Of a stretch of DNA of 64,000 nt, positions 38,323-48,339 are shown in pieces; within the stretch, counting starts at the first letter, position 1, and each line of letters begins with the position of its first letter. The stretch is from Sphingomonas sp. HF-S4 (GTDB taxonomy: Bacteria > Pseudomonadota > Alphaproteobacteria > Sphingomonadales > Sphingomonadaceae). The stretch spans positions 62,001 through 126,000 of the forward strand of contig NZ_JAWJEJ010000002.1 in the NCBI RefSeq assembly GCF_032911445.1. The letters are read 5' to 3'. The notes under the pieces were generated by a model. The model was given only the letters and a program-made list of their open reading frames with translations. It did no database searches and had not been told where the DNA came from. A program made the position numbers and the translations under genes.

Positions 38323-39951
38323 CTAGACACCGCGGATCGCGTAGAGCGTGGCGTTGCTGATCGCGTAGACACCGCCGTCGGCGCCTATCAAGGTCGGGGT
38401 ATAGGCCTGGCCCAGCCCGGTATTGAGCCGAACGCTCTGCGACAGCGTGTTGGTCGAGAGATCCCAGCGATAGAGGATGCCATCCTCGTTATTGGCGAGG
38501 ATCGAGCGGCGCGCCGGATCGGCCGCCATGGTGTTGATACACCATTCGCGCCGCGAGGTCGGCGAACTGCCGTCGAGCGTGGGCCCGAGGATCGTAAGCA
38601 CCTCGCGCATCACCTGGACACCGGGGACGATCGAATCGGCTTGGCTCGACTTGGGATCGAGCACCGCCATCCGGTTGAGGCCGTCGCCGGTGCCCACCCC
38701 GACGTAATTATTGTACTTCTGCGCGAGCAGATAGGTCGAGGTGCCGGTGTAGGACGGCACCATCGAGGCCGGGATCACGCTGGGCGATACGTCCCAGCCG
38801 AAGCTCCCCGGCACGCCTGCCGGATTGAGCAGCGCATCGAACTGGAGCAGCCAGCCGCGCGCATTGTGGCTGGGGAAGGTGGTTTCGAGCACGCCGTAGA
38901 ACACCCGGCCGTCGGGGCCGACCACCGGCGAGGCGGTACCGTCGTCGCTGATCCGCGCGGGGGTCAGCGTATTGGGGTCGGTCAGCGCGACGCGCGCGCG
39001 AGTGGCGAGCGTGGTGCTGTCGAGCGCGAGCAGATATCCGGTCTGGGTGGCGGTGGTCGCGCCGCGATTGACCGCGATATAGACCGTGCCGCCATCGATC
39101 GAGAGCGCCGGCGCGCAGTTCATCGCGGGCTTCTGCACCGAGCCGTCGCTCGACGCCGCAGCGACGCCGACCCAGATGCCGGTGCCGTCGGGCGAGACCC
39201 GCGCGATGCCGCTGACCAGGCCCGCAGGGTTCGTGCCGGTGACGTGGAAGCCGAAGAAGATGTTGCCGTTGGCGTCCGCGGTAAGCGGGGTGTTGATGAA
39301 CACGGTCGAATCGAAAGCGGCGGGATTGGCGTTGTACGCGGCCGCGCCGTAGAACCATTGCGCCGCGAAGCTGCCGGCCGCGGCGTTCGGATCGGCGCGC
39401 ACCAGCAGCTTGCCGCCGGCGCCGGGCGCATAGAGGCGACCCTGCGGGGTGAGCAGCAAATTGTACGGCGGCAGCCAGTTGCGCGGCGGCATGAGATAGT
39501 CGGTGGCGGACGACCACAATAAAGCGCCTGTCTCGCCGATCCGGGCTTCGACTCGGTAGCCGCCGGTCGAAATGGTCTTGACCGGGATCACCACGGTGTT
39601 GGTCGTCGTCACGACCGGCGAGCCGTAATGGGTGAGCAGCGCGCCCGATGGCGTATATTGCGGGGCGAGATCGACCGGCGACGTCCAGGCAACACGCCCG
39701 AGATCCTGCGATGCGATCACGCTCACGCCGGTATGTTGCGGGTCGCGGCCATAGCCGAACCAGGCAGGCCCCGAGACCGGGGTGGGGGTCGTCGTCGGGG
39801 ACGGACCTGGTGTCGGAGTCGGTGTAGCCGGCGGTGGGGTGGGCGATCCGCCGCCGCTGCTGCACGCGGCGACCACCGAGGTGGACAGGATTGCGAGCGC
39901 GGTTCGGCGCGAAAACGCGGAGAGAACGACGGGAACGTTGGCGTGGCTCAT
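38323..39951 (-). CDS. Putative lipoprotein with beta-propeller-like repeats
   Basis: A 542-residue exported protein. The N-terminus MSHANVPVVLSAFSRRTALAILSTSVVAACSS combines a twin-arginine pair (15-16) with lipobox Cys30. A Pro/Thr-rich linker (about 36-58) follows, then repeated blade-like segments such as GSPVVTTTNTVVIPV, LLLTPQGRLYAPGAGGKLLV, APALSIDGGTVYIAV, SPVVGPDGRVFYGV and PTLIGADGGVYAISNATLYAI, which resemble PQQ-type propeller blades. Function unknown. The ATG at 39963 is an alternative start. Convergent with the peroxidase gene, 38 bases apart. Confidence 0.72.
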   Translation of the reverse strand: MSHANVPVVLSAFSRRTALAILSTSVVAACSSGGGSPTPPPATPTPTPGPSPTTTPTPVSGPAWFGYGRDPQHTGVSVIASQDLGRVAWTSPVDLAPQYTPSGALLTHYGSPVVTTTNTVVIPVKTISTGGYRVEARIGETGALLWSSATDYLMPPRNWLPPYNLLLTPQGRLYAPGAGGKLLVRADPNAAAGSFAAQWFYGAAAYNANPAAFDSTVFINTPLTADANGNIFFGFHVTGTNPAGLVSGIARVSPDGTGIWVGVAAASSDGSVQKPAMNCAPALSIDGGTVYIAVNRGATTATQTGYLLALDSTTLATRARVALTDPNTLTPARISDDGTASPVVGPDGRVFYGVLETTFPSHNARGWLLQFDALLNPAGVPGSFGWDVSPSVIPASMVPSYTGTSTYLLAQKYNNYVGVGTGDGLNRMAVLDPKSSQADSIVPGVQVMREVLTILGPTLDGSSPTSRREWCINTMAADPARRSILANNEDGILYRWDLSTNTLSQSVRLNTGLGQAYTPTLIGADGGVYAISNATLYAIRGV

Positions 39952-40062
39952 GGTGGCCAACATACTCTTTCTGCAATGGAATGCACCCATTGCCGCACGC
40001 CGGGCGCACGCATGGTCGACGCGATATTTGCGATTCGGCGCGGCACGGGGCAGAGGCTCGGC

Positions 40063-41640
40063 ATGACCGACATCGTTCCCGACCTGCGCGCCGCCGCGCT
40101 CGACTCCAAGGCCTGGCCCTATGAAGAGGCGCGGAAACTGCTCAAGCGCTACCCCGATGGCGCGCCGGCCAAGGGGCATGTGCTGTTCGAGACGGGATAC
40201 GGCCCCTCGGGGTTGCCGCATATCGGGACATTCAACGAAGTGCTCCGCACGACGATGGTGCGGCGCGCGTACGAGGCGCTGTCGGACACGCCGACCCGGC
40301 TGATCGCATTCAGCGACGATATGGACGGGCTTCGGAAAGTGCCGGACAACGTTCCGAACAAGGAGATGCTGGCAGCGCATCTCGGCAAGCCGCTGACCCG
40401 GATTCCCGACCCGTTCGGCAAGTATGAGAGCTTCGCGCACCACAACAACGCGATGCTGCGCGAATTCCTCGATCGCTTCGGGTTCGACTACGAATTCGTC
40501 TCGTCGACCGATTATTATGCCGACGGCACGTTCGACGAGGCGCTGAAGGGCGTGCTGCGGCACTATCAGGGCATCATGGACGTGATGCTGCCGACGCTTC
40601 GGAAGGAGCGCCAGGCAACCTATTCGCCGGTGCTGCCCGTCAGCCCCAAGAGCGGCATAGTCCTCCAGGTGCCGATCGAAGTGATCGACGCCGAAGCGGG
40701 ACTGATCGCGTTCGAGGATGAAGGCGAACGCATCGAGCAGTCGATCCTGGGCGGCCAGGCCAAGCTCCAGTGGAAGGTCGACTGGGCGATGCGCTGGATG
40801 GCGCTGGGCGTCGATTACGAGATGTCGGGCAAGGACCTGATCGATTCGACGATCCAGTCGTCCAAGATCGCACGCGTGCTGGGCGGAAGGCCGCCCGAGG
40901 GGTTCAACTACGAAATGTTCCTCGACGAGAAGGGCGAGAAGATCTCCAAGTCGAAGGGCAACGGGCTGAGCCTCGAGCAGTGGCTGACCTATGGCCCCGA
41001 CGAGAGCCTGGCCTTCTATGCCTATCGCGAGCCCAAAAAGGCCAAGGCGCTGCATTATGGCGTGATCCCGCGCGCGATCGACGACTATTGGAAGGCGGTG
41101 GCCGACTATCCGGGCCAGCCGATCGCACAGCAGCTCGGCAATCCGGCGCACCACATCCACAACGGCAAGGTGCCCGACCAGACGCCGCCGGTGAGCTTCT
41201 CGCTGCTGCTCAACCTGGTGGGGGTGCTGGGTAGCGGTGCGACCGCCGAGCAGGTGCGCGGCTATCTGGCGCGGTATCTGCCCGAGGGCGGCGGCGACTT
41301 TCCCGCGCTCGACGCACTGGTGCCGTACGCCATCGCTTTCGTCCGCGACGTCGCCGAGAAGCCGGTGCGGCGCGCGCCGGAGGGTATCGAGGTGGCTGCG
41401 CTGGAGCGGCTCGACGCCGAGCTGGCGGGGCTAGCTCCCGATGCATCGGCCGAGGATATCCAGAACATCGTCTACGAAATCGGCAAGACCGGCGGGTTCG
41501 AGAACCTGCGCGACTGGTTCAAGGCGCTGTACGAGACGCTGCTCGGATCGGAGCAAGGGCCGCGGATGGGGAGCTTCATCGCGCTGTATGGGGTGGAAAA
41601 TTCGCGCAAGCTGATCGCCGAGGCGCTGGGCAAGGCGTAA
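40063..41640 (+). CDS. lysK: Lysyl-tRNA synthetase, class I
   Basis: A class I LysRS of 525 residues (distinct from the common class II LysS). The HIGH-type motif is PHIGTF (52-57) after ETGYGPSGL, and the KMSKS-type loop is KISKS (293-297) in EKISKSKGNGLSLEQWL. Alphaproteobacteria often carry this archaeal-like enzyme. The ATG at 40063 follows CAGAGG; the frame further up is discarded. A class II copy is not visible here. Confidence 0.95.
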   Translation: MTDIVPDLRAAALDSKAWPYEEARKLLKRYPDGAPAKGHVLFETGYGPSGLPHIGTFNEVLRTTMVRRAYEALSDTPTRLIAFSDDMDGLRKVPDNVPNKEMLAAHLGKPLTRIPDPFGKYESFAHHNNAMLREFLDRFGFDYEFVSSTDYYADGTFDEALKGVLRHYQGIMDVMLPTLRKERQATYSPVLPVSPKSGIVLQVPIEVIDAEAGLIAFEDEGERIEQSILGGQAKLQWKVDWAMRWMALGVDYEMSGKDLIDSTIQSSKIARVLGGRPPEGFNYEMFLDEKGEKISKSKGNGLSLEQWLTYGPDESLAFYAYREPKKAKALHYGVIPRAIDDYWKAVADYPGQPIAQQLGNPAHHIHNGKVPDQTPPVSFSLLLNLVGVLGSGATAEQVRGYLARYLPEGGGDFPALDALVPYAIAFVRDVAEKPVRRAPEGIEVAALERLDAELAGLAPDASAEDIQNIVYEIGKTGGFENLRDWFKALYETLLGSEQGPRMGSFIALYGVENSRKLIAEALGKA

Positions 41641-41642
41641 AC

Positions 41643-41681
41643 GGTATCGACGGGGCGGGATCCCGCCGCAACGTCAATACC
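41643..41681. terminator. Palindromic bidirectional terminator after lysK
   Basis: GGCGGGA-TCCCGCC (41654-41667) is a perfect 14-bp palindrome inside an imperfect longer stem flanked by GGTAT (41643-41647) and ATACC (41677-41681). It fills the gap between convergent lysK and DUF389 genes. No T-run, so termination is inference. Confidence 0.5.
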
Positions 41682-43142
41682 CTAAGGCTGGGCCCAGCGT
41701 AGCGTAACCTCAGCGCCACTGCCCGGCTCCCGCTCGGCGCTGACTCCAGCCTTGGCGAGCAGGTCGACGACTTCGTCGGCGCGCCGGCCCGAGGCGGTGA
41801 TCGGCTGGTTGAGCCGCTGCGCCGCCCAGATCGCGGTCGCCAGCGCGTCAGCATCGGGGGTGTCGCCGTCGAATGTGATCGCGGGGAGCGCCAGCAGCGG
41901 CGGCTGGAGCACGATCTGCCAGCCCTGGATCGTCGCGGCGGCGCGGGCTTCGAGCGCGCGATAGGTGGCGAGGCTCGCGCCCGGCAGCGGCGCGGCGACG
42001 ACCTGGGCACGGCGCGACTGCGTGTCGGCCATCACCGCCTCGGGCGCAATGCCGGCGAGCAATGCGAGGCGTTCCTTGACGCTCGCATCGGCGCGGCGGC
42101 GCGGCTCGTCGGTCTGCGCGGCGGCGATCTGCGCGGCCTCGCCGGCGCCGAGCTCCTCGCTGACGCGAACCTGATCGATATGGAGGTCGACCGGCACGCC
42201 GAGCGCGGTCTCGACCGCACTGCGCACTTGGGCGTCGGCGCCGGCCTGGAGCCCCGGGGTGAACACCACCGCCCGGACAATCGCGGGATGCCGGGCGAAA
42301 TCCACATCGAGCTGGCTGATCCGCGCGCCATGCGGGAAGGGCGCGCGTACCGCGTCACGAACCTGGCGCTGCGCCACGGTCTCCCAGGCGATCTTCTTGA
42401 GCGCGAGGCCAAGCGGCACCGCCAGCGCGGCGAGCCCGACCAGGATCAGGAAGCCCTGCAGCCGCGTCTGGCTGGGCGAGAGGTGTGAACCGAAGCCATA
42501 GAGCCGTGCGACCAGCGCGGCGGTGAGCGCGATGGTGATCAAATTGGTGAAGAACAGCAGCAGTGCGCCGCCCGCCACGGTGCTGTTGGCCGTGGCGATG
42601 CCGAAGCCGACCACTGCGAGCGGCGGCATCAGCGCGATCGCGATCGCGACGCCGACCACGGTCTCGCCGCGCCCGCGGATCAGCGCATAGCCGCCGGCGA
42701 CTGCCGAGAGCAAAGCGACCAGCAGGTCGAACAGGTTTGGCTTGGTGCGGCCGGCGATCTCGCTGGTGATCGTCTGGACCGGGGAGACCGCGACGAACGC
42801 CGCCGACAGCAGCACCGCGATCACCGCGCCCGCGGCAAGCGCAAGGGCGGCACGGCGGATCTCGTCCGAATCGAAGGTGGCGATGCCGAAGCCCAGCCCG
42901 ATGATCGGCATCATCAGCGGCGAGATCAGCATCGCGCCGATCAGCACCGCCGAGGATGGCATCAGCAGCCCCAGGATCGAGATGAACACCGACAGGACGA
43001 TCATCAGCGCATAGCGCAGGCTCCAGCCCGCCTCGGCGACGACGCGGCGGTGGACGGCTTCGTGATCGACATCGCTGATCGCCCGGAGCCACCAGGCGAT
43101 GACGGGATTGCGGGCGGCCCAGCGGCGCGGCGTGGCTTCCAT
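41682..43142 (-). CDS. DUF389 family membrane protein
   Basis: A 486-residue protein with about six membrane helices in residues 45-255. The DUF389 signature is visible in FISILGLLMPSSAVLIGAMLISPLMMPIIGLGFGIA and AIALMPPLAVVGFGIATANSTVAGGALLLFFTNLITI. The remaining 230 residues are a long soluble C-terminal region. Function unknown. Divergent from nhaA with 54 bases between. Confidence 0.9.
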   Translation of the reverse strand: MEATPRRWAARNPVIAWWLRAISDVDHEAVHRRVVAEAGWSLRYALMIVLSVFISILGLLMPSSAVLIGAMLISPLMMPIIGLGFGIATFDSDEIRRAALALAAGAVIAVLLSAAFVAVSPVQTITSEIAGRTKPNLFDLLVALLSAVAGGYALIRGRGETVVGVAIAIALMPPLAVVGFGIATANSTVAGGALLLFFTNLITIALTAALVARLYGFGSHLSPSQTRLQGFLILVGLAALAVPLGLALKKIAWETVAQRQVRDAVRAPFPHGARISQLDVDFARHPAIVRAVVFTPGLQAGADAQVRSAVETALGVPVDLHIDQVRVSEELGAGEAAQIAAAQTDEPRRRADASVKERLALLAGIAPEAVMADTQSRRAQVVAAPLPGASLATYRALEARAAATIQGWQIVLQPPLLALPAITFDGDTPDADALATAIWAAQRLNQPITASGRRADEVVDLLAKAGVSAEREPGSGAEVTLRWAQP

Positions 43143-43196
43143 TGCCGAGGCCTCTAGGCAGTTTGACTGCGGGGCGCCAGCCGGTAGGACGGCGCG

Positions 43197-44438
43197 ATGG
43201 TCCAGATGCTCCAGCGGCGCGCCCGATCGACGCTACGCCAATTCCTGCACAGCGAGGCGGCGGGCGGAATCATCCTGATGATCGCGGCGGCGGCGGCGAT
43301 GCTGGTCGCCAACCTGCCGGGCGTCGCGGAGAGCTATTTCCACGCGCTCCATGCCGTGACTGGGCCGGTGATCAGCCGCAAATACGGGCCGATGACGCTG
43401 CATCTGTGGATCAACGATGCGGCGATGGCGCTGTTCTTCCTGCTCGTCGGGCTCGAGATCAAGCGCGAGTTCGTCGACGGGCGGCTGGCGAGCTGGGATC
43501 GGCGTCGGCTGCCGGTAGTGGCGGCGGCAGCGGGGATGGCAGTGCCCGCCGCGATCTTCCTGCTGGCAGCGGGCGGGCAGCCGGGAATCGCCAATGGCTG
43601 GGCGATCCCCGCGGCGACCGACATCGCCTTTGCGATCGGCGTGCTAGCGATCCTAGGCAAGCGTGCGCCGACCTCGTTGAAGCTCTTCCTCACTACCGTG
43701 GCGATCGTCGACGATCTCGGCGCGGTGGTGATCATCGCCTTGTTCTACACAGCCAAGCTCGACCTCACTGCGCTCGCCGGTGCCGCAGCGGTGCTGGCGG
43801 CGATGGTCGCGCTCAACCGGGCGGGGGTCAAGAAGCTCACGCCGTTCCTGCTGCTCGCCTGCCTGCTGTGGATATTCGTGTTCCGATCGGGGGTCCACGC
43901 CACCGTTGCCGGCGTGCTGACCGCGCTGACCATCCCGATCACGCGCTCGCCCGCCGCTCCGGACGACGCGCAATCGCCGCTGCACCGGCTCGAGCATGGG
44001 CTGCATCCTTGGTCGGCCTTCGTGATCGTGCCGCTGTTCGGCTTCGCCAATGCGGGCGTGTCGCTGGCCGGGATGACCCCCGCGATCCTGCTCAAGCCGC
44101 TGCCGCTCGGGATCGCGCTCGGCCTCTTCCTCGGCAAGCAGATCGGTATCTTCGCCTGCGTGTGGATCGCCGACCGGACCGGCTTCGCCAAGCGGCCGGG
44201 CTGGGCTAGCTGGCTGCAGGTCTATGGCGTGGCGCTGCTCGCCGGGATCGGCTTCACGATGAGCCTGTTCATCGGCGGGCTCGCCTTTCCCGGCGACGCG
44301 CTGCTCGCCGACGAAGTCAAGGTCGGAGTGCTCGCCGGATCGGTGCTGTCGGCGGTGGCGGGCTATCTGGTGCTGCGCTTCGCCCCGCCGCGCCGGGTGC
44401 TGGCGGTCAGGCTGATCGCAGAGCGGCAGGCGCGCTGA
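43197..44438 (+). CDS. nhaA: Na+/H+ antiporter NhaA
   Basis: A 413-residue inner-membrane antiporter. The ion-binding Asp172-Asp173 pair lies in [19 protein letters not shown], and the assembly Asp142 in [17 protein letters not shown]; together they correspond to Asp163/164 and Asp133 of E. coli NhaA. The conserved [21 protein letters not shown] and [15 protein letters not shown] complete the pattern. The last 32 bases overlap the convergent MFS gene. Confidence 0.95.
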   Translation: MVQMLQRRARSTLRQFLHSEAAGGIILMIAAAAAMLVANLPGVAESYFHALHAVTGPVISRKYGPMTLHLWINDAAMALFFLLVGLEIKREFVDGRLASWDRRRLPVVAAAAGMAVPAAIFLLAAGGQPGIANGWAIPAATDIAFAIGVLAILGKRAPTSLKLFLTTVAIVDDLGAVVIIALFYTAKLDLTALAGAAAVLAAMVALNRAGVKKLTPFLLLACLLWIFVFRSGVHATVAGVLTALTIPITRSPAAPDDAQSPLHRLEHGLHPWSAFVIVPLFGFANAGVSLAGMTPAILLKPLPLGIALGLFLGKQIGIFACVWIADRTGFAKRPGWASWLQVYGVALLAGIGFTMSLFIGGLAFPGDALLADEVKVGVLAGSVLSAVAGYLVLRFAPPRRVLAVRLIAERQAR

Positions 44439-45609
44439 GGCCGCGGCGCTCGACGAGCATCGCGACACACCAGACGAGGAAGCCGCCCAGCGCGAGCCCC
44501 GCGCCGACAGTGCCGGTGGAGGTCCAGCCCCAGCCAGCCGCGATCGCCATCCCGCCGAGCCACGGGCCGAGCGCATTGGCGGTGTTGAACGCCGAATGGT
44601 TGAGCGCAGCCGCGAGCATCTGCGCGTCACCGGCGACGTCCATCAGCCGGGTCTGGAGGATCGCACCCAGCGCGCCCGAAAATCCGATCGCGAAGATCGC
44701 AAGGCAGATCGACCAGAACTGCCCGGCGGCGAACGGGTAGATCGCGAGCGACGCGGCGCTGAACAGCAGTAGCACCGCGGCGCTCGGCATCAGTGCGCGA
44801 TCGGCGAACTTCGGGACGATGAGGTTGCCCGCGGTCATCCCCGCGCCGAAGATCGCGAGCGCGACCGGGATCATCGTATCGGGCACGCGCGTCACTTCGA
44901 GCAGAGTCGAGGCGACATAGGTATAGACGCAGAACAGCCCGCCAAAGCCGATAGCGCTGATCCCGAGCGTCAGCCAGACCTGGCCGTTGGCGAGCGCGCC
45001 GAGTTCGCGCAGCGGGCTCGCGTCGTGCGCGGGACGATCGCGCGGGGCAAACCACCAGACCAGCGCCATCGTCAGCGCCGCAAGCGCCGCGACCACGCCG
45101 AACCCCCAGCGCCAGCCGATCGCCTGCCCCATCCAGTTGGCGAGCGGCACGCCGATCACGGTGGCGATGGTCAGCCCGAGCAGCACGCGGCCTACGGCCT
45201 GCGAGCGCTTGTTGTCGGGCACCAGCGACGCAGCGACGAGCGCGGCGACGCCGAAATAGGCGCCATGCGGCAGGCCGGAGAGGAAGCGGAAGGCGAGCAT
45301 CCATTCGTAGGTCGGCGCGAGCGCGCTCAGGCCGTTGAACAGCCCGAATGCCGCCATCAGCACGATCAGCAGCGTCCGCCGCGCGATCTTTGCCCCGAGC
45401 ACCGCGAGCAACGGCGCGCCGACCACCACGCCGAGCGCATAGGCACTGATGACGTGGCCCGCCGTCGGCTCGTCGATGCCAAGGCCCTTGGCGAAATAGG
45501 GCACCAGGCTCATCGTCGCGAATTCGGTGGTGCCGATCGCGAAGCCGCCCATCGCCAACGCGAAATGGACGAGCGCGACGGGCGTGGTGCGAGGGGCGGC
45601 GGCTTGCAT
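44407..45609 (-). CDS. MFS transporter, arabinose-efflux type
   Basis: A 400-residue major facilitator with twelve predicted helices. N-terminal [47 protein letters not shown] and the [20 protein letters not shown] stretch match the AraJ/YdhP/NepI-like DHA1 efflux family, which exports sugars, purines or drugs. It lies downstream of the TonB-dependent receptor on the same strand, with an 80-base gap holding a nested dyad. Start at 45609; the frame extending to 46233 runs through the receptor gene and is discarded. Confidence 0.9.
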   Translation of the reverse strand: MQAAAPRTTPVALVHFALAMGGFAIGTTEFATMSLVPYFAKGLGIDEPTAGHVISAYALGVVVGAPLLAVLGAKIARRTLLIVLMAAFGLFNGLSALAPTYEWMLAFRFLSGLPHGAYFGVAALVAASLVPDNKRSQAVGRVLLGLTIATVIGVPLANWMGQAIGWRWGFGVVAALAALTMALVWWFAPRDRPAHDASPLRELGALANGQVWLTLGISAIGFGGLFCVYTYVASTLLEVTRVPDTMIPVALAIFGAGMTAGNLIVPKFADRALMPSAAVLLLFSAASLAIYPFAAGQFWSICLAIFAIGFSGALGAILQTRLMDVAGDAQMLAAALNHSAFNTANALGPWLGGMAIAAGWGWTSTGTVGAGLALGGFLVWCVAMLVERRGLSAPAALRSA

Positions 45610-45628
45610 TCCCGCCAAGTGGCTATGC

Positions 45629-45680
45629 TGCACCGCAGCGTCAACCATGCGCGGCTGCACATACGAATGCAGCCGGTGCA
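45629..45680. repeat. Nested dyad between receptor and MFS genes
   Basis: An outer pair TGCACC (45629-45634)/GGTGCA (45675-45680) encloses an inner perfect pair GGCTGCA (45653-45659)/TGCAGCC (45668-45674) with an eight-base loop. It lies after the receptor stop and before the MFS start. It may be a terminator, an attenuator or an operator; no T-run follows. Confidence 0.45.
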
Positions 45681-45689
45681 AGTTGGTCG

Positions 45690-47765
45690 TCAGGACGTGA
45701 TGCGCAGGCTGAAGCGCAGCGTGCGGGGCGCTCCGGGGAAGATCCACATCGGGCTGTACGAGCTTTGCGCATAGTGCGCGTCGAACAGATTGTCGGCCTC
45801 GGCGCGCAGGCTGACCTGGCGCGACAGGGCATATTCGACCGCCGCCTTGGCCTTCACATAGGCAGGCAGCACCAGCCCGCTGCCGTCGATCGCCCCGGCG
45901 CGGTCGCCCATATAGGCCAGCCCGGCGCTGAGCGAGAAACCGCGGGCATCGGCATCGAGGAAGCGGCCGAGCGCGAAGATCGAGCCCGAATGGTGCGGCA
46001 CGTTGAGTACGCGATCGGTGGCGAAGGCGTCGTCGTCGGCGCGGGCATGCGTCCAGGCATAGTTGGCGACGAGCTGCCAGCGCGAATCGAGCTTGAGCGA
46101 GCCATCGAATTCGATGCCGTGTGCGCGCAGGCTGCCGATCGGAGCAAGGAAGTTCGAATCGGTTGGGTCGTTGGTGAGGATGCCCCGCTTGCGGATGTCG
46201 AACCAGGTGACGGCGACATCGATTCCGCGCCACGCGCCGCTGGCGCCGAGCTCATAGCCCTTGGCAGTCTCGGGCGCGAAGCCGGTGCCGAAGCGATCGG
46301 TGCCCGAATTGAGCACGAAGCTCTCGCCCCAGGCCGCGTGGAGCGCAATGGCGTCTGCGACCTTGTAGCGGCCGGCGAGGCGGAACTGGACCGGATCGTC
46401 GATCGTCCGCCCGATCGCGCCGGTTCGGTTGTTGCGGATCTGCTGGCGATAGGCGTCGTAGCGAACGCCGCCGGTGAGCGTCAGCCGGTCGGTCGCCTCC
46501 CACATGTCCTGCGCGTAGAGCGTGCCCGACCAGCGCTTCTCGTGATTGTCGGTGAAGGGGCGGAGTACCGGCGGGACCGCGCCGTAGACGGGATTGAGTA
46601 CGTCGATCGCATAGGAGTTCGCGGCGCTGGGATTCACGCGCATCCAGCGCTCGGCATAATCGAGCAGATAGCCCTTGGCGCCGATGCTGACGCGATGCGC
46701 GCCGATCCGGCCGGCCAGTTCGATTCGCGCGGAAAGATCGTCGACGACGAAATCGCGCGAGCGGCGCTGGCGCCACAGCGCATTGCCGACGAGGCGCGAC
46801 TGATCCGAGGAAAAGCCCCTAAGCGAGCCGGTACGCCAGGCGACGCCGCCGTTCAGCGACCAGTCGCCGCCGACGTCGGCGAGCGCGGTGAGCTGGTGGC
46901 GCTGGTTGCGGAAGCGGGTGATCCCGTCGCCGGGTTCGCCATAGAAATTGCTGCGCGGCACGGCATTGGCATCGCCGTTCAGCGCGGGGACGCCGCGATC
47001 GAAGGGTGCATCGAAGCGGGTGATCTCGCCGATATAGGTGAAGCGCAGCCCGGCGTGCGGCTCCCAGGTGAGCGAGGGCGCGACGGTGCGGCGCTTGAGT
47101 GAGACGGTGTCGCGCCAGCCGTCGCTGTCTTCGGCGGCGACCACCAGGCGTGCGGCAAGGGTGGAGGATAGCGGGGCAGTGGCGTCGAGTTCGACGCGCC
47201 TGGTATCGAACGAGCCGTAGGTGAAGGTGGCGCTGGCGGCGGGGTCGAACTTGGGCGTCTTCGAGACGATGTTGACGCGTCCGCCCGGATCGACATCGCC
47301 GAACAGCGCGCCGGCGGGCCCCTTGAGCAGCTCGATCCGCTCGACCGTGGCGGGATCGCGCGGCGGCGCCATGCCGCGATTGGCGAGGAAGCCGTCGACA
47401 TAATATTCGGCGCCGCCGTCGGGGGTGCCGAGAAAGCCGCGGATCGCGAAATTGTCGAGCATGCCGCCGCGATTGTTCTGGCTGCTCACCCCGCTGACCA
47501 GTTCGAGCGCATCGCCGAGTCGATAGGCGCCCGCCGCAATGAGCAGGTCGCGCTCGATTGAGCGGCTCGATTGCGACATCCGCTCGGTAACCGGCCCCGA
47601 GGACAAAGTGGGATCGCCGGCAGTCTCGCGCGTACCGAGGACTACGATCTCCTGTTCGGTATCGGATTCGGGGTGATCGCTTGGATCGGCGATGGCCGGG
47701 AGCGCGCCGATCAGGAGAGGAAACAGTGCCGCCGCGGTCAGTCGATCGAACAAGAGGGTGCTCAT
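45690..47765 (-). CDS. TonB-dependent siderophore receptor
   Basis: An outer-membrane 691-residue receptor. It has a signal peptide (MSTLLFDRLTAAALFPLLIGALPAIA), an acidic stretch with TonB-box-like EIVVLGTR (about 39-46), a plug domain with LGDALELVSGVSSQNNRGGMLDNFAIRGF and ERIELLKGPAGALFGDVDPGGRVNIVSKTP, and a C-terminal 22-strand barrel ending RTLRFSLRITS. The plug is of the FhuA/FpvA-like siderophore family. It ends in Ser rather than the usual terminal Phe/Trp. Uptake energy would come from TonB; the ligand is unknown. Confidence 0.92.
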   Translation of the reverse strand: MSTLLFDRLTAAALFPLLIGALPAIADPSDHPESDTEQEIVVLGTRETAGDPTLSSGPVTERMSQSSRSIERDLLIAAGAYRLGDALELVSGVSSQNNRGGMLDNFAIRGFLGTPDGGAEYYVDGFLANRGMAPPRDPATVERIELLKGPAGALFGDVDPGGRVNIVSKTPKFDPAASATFTYGSFDTRRVELDATAPLSSTLAARLVVAAEDSDGWRDTVSLKRRTVAPSLTWEPHAGLRFTYIGEITRFDAPFDRGVPALNGDANAVPRSNFYGEPGDGITRFRNQRHQLTALADVGGDWSLNGGVAWRTGSLRGFSSDQSRLVGNALWRQRRSRDFVVDDLSARIELAGRIGAHRVSIGAKGYLLDYAERWMRVNPSAANSYAIDVLNPVYGAVPPVLRPFTDNHEKRWSGTLYAQDMWEATDRLTLTGGVRYDAYRQQIRNNRTGAIGRTIDDPVQFRLAGRYKVADAIALHAAWGESFVLNSGTDRFGTGFAPETAKGYELGASGAWRGIDVAVTWFDIRKRGILTNDPTDSNFLAPIGSLRAHGIEFDGSLKLDSRWQLVANYAWTHARADDDAFATDRVLNVPHHSGSIFALGRFLDADARGFSLSAGLAYMGDRAGAIDGSGLVLPAYVKAKAAVEYALSRQVSLRAEADNLFDAHYAQSSYSPMWIFPGAPRTLRFSLRITS

Positions 47766-47770
47766 ATGTG

Positions 47771-47782
47771 ATGATGTATCAT
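47771..47782. promoter_or_regulatory. Operator-like palindrome before the TonB-dependent receptor
   Basis: ATGAT-GT-ATCAT is a perfect 12-bp dyad five bases upstream of the receptor ATG. On the gene strand it contains TGATAC, the same half-site as in the tonB promoter dyad at 14344-14358. A TTGACA at 47814-47809 on the minus strand could be a -35 box but has no good -10 partner. Confidence 0.35.
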
Positions 47783-47827
47783 TTCCTCTTGTGCGGTGCG
47801 GTATTCGCTGTCAACCCTGTGGCGATG

Positions 47828-48226
47828 TCAGCGTGGGCGGTGCTCGGTGCCCTCGCCAGTCGTGATGAAGATGCAGTCGGCTTGGTCGCCGGGCGCGACA
47901 TCGGCGGTGTGCCAGACGCCGGGCGGGTTGATCGCGTAGTCGCCGGGGCCGATCTCGACATGTTCGATGCGACCGTCCGGGAATTGCTGGATCAGCGTGG
48001 TGCGACCGACGACGCAGAGCACCACTTCGGCGCCGGCGGGGTGCATCTCCCAGCTCGTCCAGCTGGCGTCGAAGGCATAGCGCGTGACCAGCCGGCCCTC
48101 GGTGCCGTCGGCGGCGTGGCGCGCGGCATAGTCCTCGAACCAGTCCGGGCCGGTGAGCGGCGGCTCGACCAGCGCGGTGGCGCCGCGGCCGAGATGGATC
48201 GGGTGAGTGGCGAGTTGGGGCATCAT
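47828..48226 (-). CDS. Cupin domain protein
   Basis: A 132-residue single cupin. The core has WEMHPAGAEVVLCVVGRTTLIQQFPDG and the second motif GDYAINPPGVWHTADV, giving at least two metal-type His residues. Function unknown; small cupins may bind metal and act as isomerases, dioxygenases or sensors. Two adjacent ATGs (48226, 48223) follow GGAG. It lies between the PhyH gene (113 bases upstream) and the receptor (62 bases downstream), all on the minus strand. Confidence 0.8.
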   Translation of the reverse strand: MMPQLATHPIHLGRGATALVEPPLTGPDWFEDYAARHAADGTEGRLVTRYAFDASWTSWEMHPAGAEVVLCVVGRTTLIQQFPDGRIEHVEIGPGDYAINPPGVWHTADVAPGDQADCIFITTGEGTEHRPR

Positions 48227-48339
48227 GGCGCTCCAGGCATTCGATCGGGCGATGGGTATCTCCCGGGGAAATACGATCTGCCCGCAGGATAGCTGCCGTG
48301 CATCGCGAGGCGGGTCAACCTCGCCGCGCCGGTCGCCGC

